Source: JAEUNX01 sp034004685 (lineage in GTDB: Bacteria; Pseudomonadota; Gammaproteobacteria; Burkholderiales; Rhodocyclaceae). Taken from it: a stretch of DNA of 64,000 nucleotides. Within the stretch, counting starts at the first letter, position 1, and each line of letters starts with the position of its first letter. The translations under genes were made by a program, and so were the position numbers. Of this stretch, positions 58,876 through 64,000 are shown piece by piece. The notes beneath the pieces were generated by a model that worked only from the letters and a program-made list of their open reading frames with translations, did not search any database and had not been told where the DNA came from. Where the stretch lies: contig JAVEWG010000001.1 of NCBI GenBank assembly GCA_034004685.1, positions 62,001 to 126,000 of the forward strand. The letters run 5' to 3'.

Positions 58876-60603
58876 ATGGAACACAACATATCCCTGATCA
58901 CCACGCTCGCGGCCGGCTTCAGCGTTGCGCTCGTCCTTGGTTTTCTCGCTGAGCGCATCAAAGTGCCGGCCCTGGTGGGCTACCTTGTGGCGGGCATCAT
59001 CATCGGACCGGGCACGCCGGGATTCGTGGCCGATGTGCATCTTGCCTCCCAGCTCTCCGAAATCGGGGTCATGCTGTTGATGTTCGGCGTCGGCCTGCAT
59101 TTCTCGCTCAACGACTTACTGGCGGTCAAACGCATCGCGGTGCCTGGCGCCGTTGTACAAATGAGCTTGGCCACCGTTCTTGGCATGGCCGTGGCGTGGT
59201 GGTGGGGATGGAGTTGGGGAGCGGGGTTGATTTTCGGGCTGTCGCTTTCGTGCGCGAGCACCGTTGTGCTGCTCAAGGCGCTGGAAGCCCGTGGCGTGCT
59301 CGAAAGCATGAACGGCCGCATTGCGGTCGGCTGGCTGGTTGTCGAAGACCTGGCTACCGTTTTGGTGCTGGTCCTGTTACCGCCGCTCGCGGGCGTCCTG
59401 GGCGGATCAGTCGTCGAAGTGGCGAGCACCCAACCCTTGTGGATCACGATTGGGAAAACCTTGCTTCAGGTGGGGGCCTTCATCGCCATCATGCTGGTGG
59501 CTGGTCGCCGCGTACTGCCCTGGCTGTTGTGGCAGATTTCGCGTACCGGATCGCGTGAGCTGTTCACACTCTCGGTGGTTGTCGCGGCTATCGGCATTGC
59601 CTATGGCGCGGCCCAACTGTTCAGCGTCTCGTTCGCCCTTGGCGCGTTCTTCGCCGGCATGGTCATGCGCGAGTCGGAATTCAGCCACCGCGCCGCCGAA
59701 GAGTCACTGCCGCTGCGTGACGCTTTTTCAGTGCTCTTCTTCGTGTCGGTGGGCATGCTGTTCGAGCCGAGCATCTTGATGGAGCAACCGGTACACGTCC
59801 TGGGCGTGGTGGCCATCATCATCTTGGGCAAATCGATTGCGGCCTTCGGCTTGGTGCTGGCTTTCCGCTATCCGCTGAACACGGCGCTGACCGTTTCGGC
59901 CAGCCTGGCGCAGATCGGCGAGTTCTCGTTCATCCTGGCCGGTCTGGGCCTGTCGCTTGGCCTGCTGCCCGCCGAAGGCATGAGTTTGGTACTGGCCGGC
60001 GCACTTATTTCCATTGCGCTGAATCCGGTGTTGTTCGCAGCCATCGAGCCGTTGCGTCGCTGGATTCTGCAACGCTCGGACCTGGCCCGCCGCCTGGAGC
60101 AAAGGACCGATCCGTATGCCGAACTGCCGATGACCACCGAGCGTAAGTATCTGCAAGGACAAGTCGTGCTGGTGGGCTATGGCCGGGTCGGCAAGCGGAT
60201 CGCCGACGCGCTGGAGGTGCGTGGCATTCCTTATGTGGTGGCCGAACAGAACCGCGAACTGGTCGAAGACCTGCGCAAGAAGGGCTTGGTAGCCGTATCA
60301 GGCAATGCCTCCGATCCGGCCGTGCTGATTCAGGCCCACATCGCCGATGCCGCCATGTTGGTGGTGGCAACACCCGACCCGCTCAACGTGCGCCAGATGG
60401 CGGACACGGCGCGCACCCTCAATCCCGGAATCGAAATCGTCTTGCGCACACACAGCGAAGATGAGTCGATGATGCTGCGCAAGGATGGCATTGGCACGGT
60501 CTTCTTTGGTGAGGAAGAGCTTGCCAAGGGTATGACCGGGCACGTGCTGAAGCGTTTTGACCCGCAAACCAACAGCCAAGCCACAGCGTCAACCCAAGCC
60601 TGA
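58876..60603 (+). CDS. KefB/YbaL-type cation:proton antiporter (CPA2) with RCK domain
   Basis: This is a 575-aa membrane transporter, probably a K+/H+ exchanger. The Na+/H+ exchanger domain with about twelve helices spans residues 5-385 (ISLITTLAAGFSVALVLGFL at the start, conserved VVEDLATVL near 160). An RCK/TrkA-N nucleotide-binding domain at about 415-545 has GYGRVGKRIADAL. Such transporters can give acid, electrophile or heat tolerance. It lies 34 bp after tnpR in the same direction and converges with the Usp gene. It is cargo of the transposon. Confidence 0.9.
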   Translation: MEHNISLITTLAAGFSVALVLGFLAERIKVPALVGYLVAGIIIGPGTPGFVADVHLASQLSEIGVMLLMFGVGLHFSLNDLLAVKRIAVPGAVVQMSLATVLGMAVAWWWGWSWGAGLIFGLSLSCASTVVLLKALEARGVLESMNGRIAVGWLVVEDLATVLVLVLLPPLAGVLGGSVVEVASTQPLWITIGKTLLQVGAFIAIMLVAGRRVLPWLLWQISRTGSRELFTLSVVVAAIGIAYGAAQLFSVSFALGAFFAGMVMRESEFSHRAAEESLPLRDAFSVLFFVSVGMLFEPSILMEQPVHVLGVVAIIILGKSIAAFGLVLAFRYPLNTALTVSASLAQIGEFSFILAGLGLSLGLLPAEGMSLVLAGALISIALNPVLFAAIEPLRRWILQRSDLARRLEQRTDPYAELPMTTERKYLQGQVVLVGYGRVGKRIADALEVRGIPYVVAEQNRELVEDLRKKGLVAVSGNASDPAVLIQAHIADAAMLVVATPDPLNVRQMADTARTLNPGIEIVLRTHSEDESMMLRKDGIGTVFFGEEELAKGMTGHVLKRFDPQTNSQATASTQA

Positions 60604-60615
60604 ACCATGCAACCG

Positions 60616-61503
60616 TCACGCCGTGGCGTTCGGCTCGCGCACCAGTAGCGTGTCGCACGGCAGCCAATCCAACAGTTTGGCGGCCGTGCTGCCCAGTAGC
60701 AAGCTCATGAGGCCGCTGCGGCCATGACTGCCCATCACCACCAGGTCAATGCCGTGCTCGCGCACGTAGCGGGTCAACGTGCTCTCGATTGCGCCGCACT
60801 CAACGACAGGGCGGACCTTCACACCTTCGGGAAACGCGGTCGCCGCCAGAAAGGCGGCGCATTCGGTTTCCTCGATGCCGACGCAGACACCGGGATGCGG
60901 CGCAGCATCGGCCAACCCTGACATCGCCAAGGTATGGGCGTGATACAGGATCAGTTCCCGGCCAGGGAAAAGCCGGGCAGCAGTCAGCAGGGCATGACGG
61001 GAAGACGCAGAAAAATCGGTGGCCACGGCGATCCGTCGGTACGGTCCGTGCGTTCGCTGGCGAACCACCAACAAAGGCTGGGATAGCGAGCGTGCCAGAT
61101 TTTCGACTGTCGAACCCAGCAAGAGCCGCCCCAAAGTCTCGTTACAGGACACTCCGGTGACGACGAGGCCGGATTGCGTGCTGGCCGCTGTTTTCCGAAT
61201 GGTGGCCGTGGCGTCCTCACTGCGCACCAGGCACAGGGTTGCGGGGACATTCGCCGCCGCGAGGTCATGGGCAAGTTGTTGTCTTGCCACATGCAAGAGT
61301 TGTTCGTCGCTCGCTCCGCTCGCCCAAGCCAGCGCCTGATCGGGGGATGCGGCGGGATCAAGTACGTTCAACGCCACCAAGTCGGCCTGCCACTCATGGG
61401 CCAACTGTGCGGCACGATCCAGCGCCCGGTCGCATCGCGCACTCAGGTCGGTGGCCAGCAGAAGGTGACGCGGCGTGCTGCCCTGGTCGGTTTTTGCGGT
61501 CAT
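60616..61503 (-). CDS. Double-domain universal stress protein (UspA family)
   Basis: This is a 295-aa tandem Usp protein. Domain 1 is at about 10-150 (RHLLLATDLSARCDRAL) and domain 2 at about 155-292. The second ends with the ATP-binding signature GSHGRSGLMSLLLGST; the first has a weaker version (GVSCNETLGRLLLGST). AAGGAG precedes ATG 61503. It starts 27 bp after the ATPase stop on the same strand, so the two are co-transcribed. Confidence 0.92.
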   Translation of the reverse strand: MTAKTDQGSTPRHLLLATDLSARCDRALDRAAQLAHEWQADLVALNVLDPAASPDQALAWASGASDEQLLHVARQQLAHDLAAANVPATLCLVRSEDATATIRKTAASTQSGLVVTGVSCNETLGRLLLGSTVENLARSLSQPLLVVRQRTHGPYRRIAVATDFSASSRHALLTAARLFPGRELILYHAHTLAMSGLADAAPHPGVCVGIEETECAAFLAATAFPEGVKVRPVVECGAIESTLTRYVREHGIDLVVMGSHGRSGLMSLLLGSTAAKLLDWLPCDTLLVREPNATA

Positions 61504-61529
61504 AGGGTTCTCCTTGAATGGTTGCTCTG

Positions 61530-64000
61530 TCATGCCAGACGCAAGCGTGCCGCCAGGCGGGTGCGTCGGACGACGAATTTTTCCAGTTCGGCCACGCTGA
61601 ACACCAGCAGACCGGCGGCCAACACCTTGCCCCATTCGAGCAGCGTCAGGCCGGTGGAATCAAAGATGGCCTGCATGGCTGGCATGTGGGTGTAGGCAAT
61701 CTGCAAGGGAATGCAGGCGGCAATGGCCAGCAGAATGTAGCGATTGCCGGTCAGACCGGCTCGGCTCATGACGGGTTGCAGGATGAAACGGCTGTTGACC
61801 AGGTAGAACATTTCCGCCACCACCACCGCATTGACAGCCATCGTGCGTGCCGTCTCGATGCTGGTGCCGGCGTTCAGTTCCCACAGGAAGAGGCCCAGCG
61901 CACCGGTCATCATGAGCACCGACACCATCAGCACCCGCCAGACAAAGAAGCCCGACAACAGTGCTTCACTTGGCGGACGTGGCCGCCGGTTCATGATGCC
62001 GTGCTCGGCCGGCTCGAAAGCCAACGCCAAGCCCAGGGTGCTCGATGTGACCATGTTGATCCAAAGCACCTGGGCCGGTGTGAGCGGCAAGGTCAGCTCG
62101 AACAGGATGGCCGCGATGACCACCAGCGCCTCGCCGCCATTGGTGGGAAGCATGAACAGGATGAACTTCTTCAGGTTGTCGTAGACGGCGCGGCCTTCGC
62201 GCACGGCGATGGCGATGGTGGCGAAGTTGTCATCGGCCAGCACCATGTCGGCGGCCTCTTTGGCCGCCTCGGTGCCTTTCATGCCCATCGCCACACCCAC
62301 GTCGGCGCGTTTCAATGCCGGGGCGTCGTTCACCCCGTCACCGGTCATCGCCACCACCTGGCCATCGTCCTGGAGCGCCTGCACCAGGCGCAACTTGTGT
62401 TCCGGCGCGGCACGGGCGAAGACATCGACTTCCATCGCCACCCGGCGCAAAGTGGCATCGTCCATCACGGACACTTCCGCGCCCGTGATGGCTGGCTTGC
62501 CCACGCCAATGGCCAGTTGTGCCCCAATGGCTCGCGCTGTTTCTGCATGGTCGCCCGTGATCATCTTGACCCGAATGCCGGCATGGTGGCATTCGCCCAC
62601 GGCCCGCATTGCTTCTTCTCGCGGTGGGTCGATGATGCCGACCAAGGCCAGCAGGACATAACCCGATTTCATGTCGGTAAAGCATAGGCGCTCGCTTTGC
62701 GGCTCGGCTCGCTTGCAAGCCAGGGCCAGCAAGCGCAGACCCTGTGCAGCCGTGTCTGTGGCCATGCGCCGCCAGTAATCGACATCCAGCGCCTGTTCTC
62801 CATCGTGGCCCAACTGCGCGCCGCACATATCGAGGATGCGCTCCGGGGCACCCTTGACGAAGATCCACGGCTCACCATCGCTGTCGCGGTGATAGGTGGC
62901 CATGAAGCAGTGCTGGGACTCGAAGGGAATGACGTCGAGCCGGGGCCAAGCCTCATCGCCGAGGTGCTGAGTGAAGCCGGTTTTGCCGCCGAGAACGAGC
63001 AGGGCGCCTTCCGTGGGGTCTCCCTCGATTCGCCACAGGCCATCGTCTTCGTTCAGACGGGCATCGTTGCACAGTACGCCAGCCCGAATTGCCATCGCCA
63101 GGGCGGAGTAATGTTTAGGGTCAATGATCCGGCCGTCGATGCTCATATCGCCCACCGGGGCATAACCCACGCCGCCAACGTCAAACACGTGGCCGATGCA
63201 CACGACGCGCTGCACGGTCATTTCGTTGCGGGTCAGTGTCCCGGTCTTGTCAGAGCAGATGACTGTCACCGATCCCAGCGCTTCCACTGCCGGCAGACGG
63301 CGAATGATTGCATTGCGCCGGGCCATGCGCTGCACGCCCAGCGCCAGGGTGACGGTCATGATCGCCGGCAGGCCCTCGGGGATCGCCGAGGCAGCCAAAG
63401 CCACAACCATCATGAACATTTCTGCCGGACTGTGATCCCTCCACAGGGTACCCAATACGAAGGTTGCCGCCGACACACCCAGGATGGCCAGGGCCAGCAC
63501 ACGACCGAAACGATCCACCTGGCGCAGCAGCGGTGTGGTCAGGTTACGAATGCCCAACAGCATCTGGTTGATCTTGCCCAACTCGGTTGCGGTGCCGGTG
63601 GTCACTACGATGCCGCTGGCCTGCCCGTAGACCACCAGGGTGCCCGAGTAGGCCATGCCGTAGCGGTCGCCCAACGGGGCATCGGCGGCCACGGCTTCGG
63701 CGGTTTTTTCGACCGGAAGGGATTCGCCGGTCAGTGCGGCCTCTTCAATACGCAAGTCCCGAACATCGGCCAAGCGCAAATCGGCCGGCACCCGGTCGCC
63801 CGAGGCGAGCACAACCCGGTCGCCGGGCACCAGGTCGGCGGCGTCGATTTCGCGGCGCTGCCCGTCGCGTATCACCGTGGCATGCGGTGAGAGCATGGCG
63901 CGGATGGCGTCGAGCGCCGATTCCGCCTTGCCTTCCTGGATGAAACCGATGATGGCGTTGATCACCACCGCCATCATCAGGACGCCCGTGTCGATCCAAT
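61530..64000 (-). CDS. P2-type cation-transporting ATPase (N-terminus outside window)
   Basis: This is a P-type ATPase with at least 823 codons in the window; the frame is open through the right edge, so the first part (N-domain and first helices) is missing. Visible sites are the ion-binding PEGLPAI helix, the phosphorylation site CSDKTGTLTRNEM, the hinge TGDGVNDAPALKRADVG and six C-terminal helices. No heavy-metal CPx motif is present, so it is a Ca2+/Mn2+/monovalent type (PacL/MgtA-like group). It is transposon cargo transcribed towards the Usp gene. Confidence 0.9.
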   Translation of the reverse strand, partial: WIDTGVLMMAVVINAIIGFIQEGKAESALDAIRAMLSPHATVIRDGQRREIDAADLVPGDRVVLASGDRVPADLRLADVRDLRIEEAALTGESLPVEKTAEAVAADAPLGDRYGMAYSGTLVVYGQASGIVVTTGTATELGKINQMLLGIRNLTTPLLRQVDRFGRVLALAILGVSAATFVLGTLWRDHSPAEMFMMVVALAASAIPEGLPAIMTVTLALGVQRMARRNAIIRRLPAVEALGSVTVICSDKTGTLTRNEMTVQRVVCIGHVFDVGGVGYAPVGDMSIDGRIIDPKHYSALAMAIRAGVLCNDARLNEDDGLWRIEGDPTEGALLVLGGKTGFTQHLGDEAWPRLDVIPFESQHCFMATYHRDSDGEPWIFVKGAPERILDMCGAQLGHDGEQALDVDYWRRMATDTAAQGLRLLALACKRAEPQSERLCFTDMKSGYVLLALVGIIDPPREEAMRAVGECHHAGIRVKMITGDHAETARAIGAQLAIGVGKPAITGAEVSVMDDATLRRVAMEVDVFARAAPEHKLRLVQALQDDGQVVAMTGDGVNDAPALKRADVGVAMGMKGTEAAKEAADMVLADDNFATIAIAVREGRAVYDNLKKFILFMLPTNGGEALVVIAAILFELTLPLTPAQVLWINMVTSSTLGLALAFEPAEHGIMNRRPRPPSEALLSGFFVWRVLMVSVLMMTGALGLFLWELNAGTSIETARTMAVNAVVVAEMFYLVNSRFILQPVMSRAGLTGNRYILLAIAACIPLQIAYTHMPAMQAIFDSTGLTLLEWGKVLAAGLLVFSVAELEKFVVRRTRLAARLRLA

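Larger units (their letters stand above)
54481..64000. mobile_element. Tn3-family (Tn21-subgroup-like) transposon, left end and cargo; right end outside window
   Basis: The element starts with the 38-bp terminal inverted repeat at 54481-54518 (begins GGGGTCGTCTCAGAAAACGG), typical of the Tn21/Tn501 subgroup. It contains tnpA, an mntA/hepT pair, a serine resolvase gene, a KefB-like antiporter, a double Usp and a P2-type cation ATPase. GC content and codon usage are lower and different from the host flank. The matching right-hand repeat was not found, so the end is beyond 64000. The five bases adjoining the left end are ATCCA; the other copy should flank the right end if they are the target duplication. 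Confidence 0.88.

Noticed and set aside
1..64000. CRISPR arrays, rRNA genes or riboswitches
   Set aside because: No regularly spaced repeats, no rRNA sequence and no recognisable riboswitch core were seen.
58870..64000. A second transposon terminal repeat among the cargo genes
   Set aside because: I looked for the GGGGTCGTCTCAGAAAACGG end or its complement and did not find it after tnpR, so the right end is taken to be outside the window.

Overview
The window is 64 kb of GC-rich bacterial chromosome. It most likely comes from a betaproteobacterium, and my best guess is a Rhodocyclales-like organism. The evidence is the gene order (tig-clpP-clpX-lon-hupB-tRNA-ppiD, thyA-folA, ppsA/ppsR, mfd-aroG-serB, rnfABCDGE-nth), the small beta/gamma families that appear to be DUF1841 and DUF2863, and the betaproteobacterial look of the promoters and intergenic repeats. 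The assignment is by inspection only.

Layout. Positions 1-8.2 kb hold the proteostasis block on the minus strand: trigger factor, ClpP, ClpX, Lon, HU-beta, tRNA-Val, tRNA-Asp and a PpiD that runs off the left edge. Positions 8.5-13.4 kb hold a stationary-phase/stress operon of PrkA-type kinase, YeaH-type VWA protein and SpoVR. Positions 13.4-17.3 kb hold a PilZ protein divergent from thyA-folA, then a quinone-oxidoreductase-like enzyme. Positions 17.3-21.5 kb (minus) hold a PLP amino-acid decarboxylase, dcd and apbC/mrp. Positions 21.6-25.1 kb hold an OmpA-like lipoprotein, recQ and a DMT-family permease. Positions 25.2-31.7 kb hold a complete Rnf electron-transport operon (ABCDGE) followed by nth and a DUF1841 gene. 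Positions 31.7-36 kb hold two small c-type cytochromes divergent from a MoxR ATPase / degenerate DUF922-like / CoxE-type VWA operon, which converges on a diiron metallo-beta-lactamase-fold (ODP-type) gene whose upstream region carries a perfect FNR box. Positions 36.4-44 kb hold an unknown 308-aa gene, an acyl-CoA-ligase-like gene, ppsA with its regulator ppsR, a DUF2863-like gene and msrB. Positions 44-54.5 kb hold mfd, aroG, serB, a six-TM chemoreceptor, small genes, an M14 carboxypeptidase, yaaA and a truncated hydrolase.

Positions 54481 to the right edge are a Tn3-family (Tn21-subgroup-like) transposon. Its 38-bp terminal repeat cuts the hydrolase gene. It carries tnpA, an MntA/HepT toxin-antitoxin pair whose toxin gene overlaps a serine resolvase gene, and stress cargo: a KefB-like cation/proton antiporter, a double-domain universal stress protein and a P2-type cation ATPase that runs off the right edge. 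The second transposon end lies outside the window.

The points I find most worth a second look are the toxin-antitoxin pair wired between tnpA and tnpR, the MoxR/CoxE operon with a protease-like protein that has lost its HExxH site, the FNR-box/ODP gene, and a GC-rich intergenic repeat found three times, each copy ending exactly at a downstream start codon.
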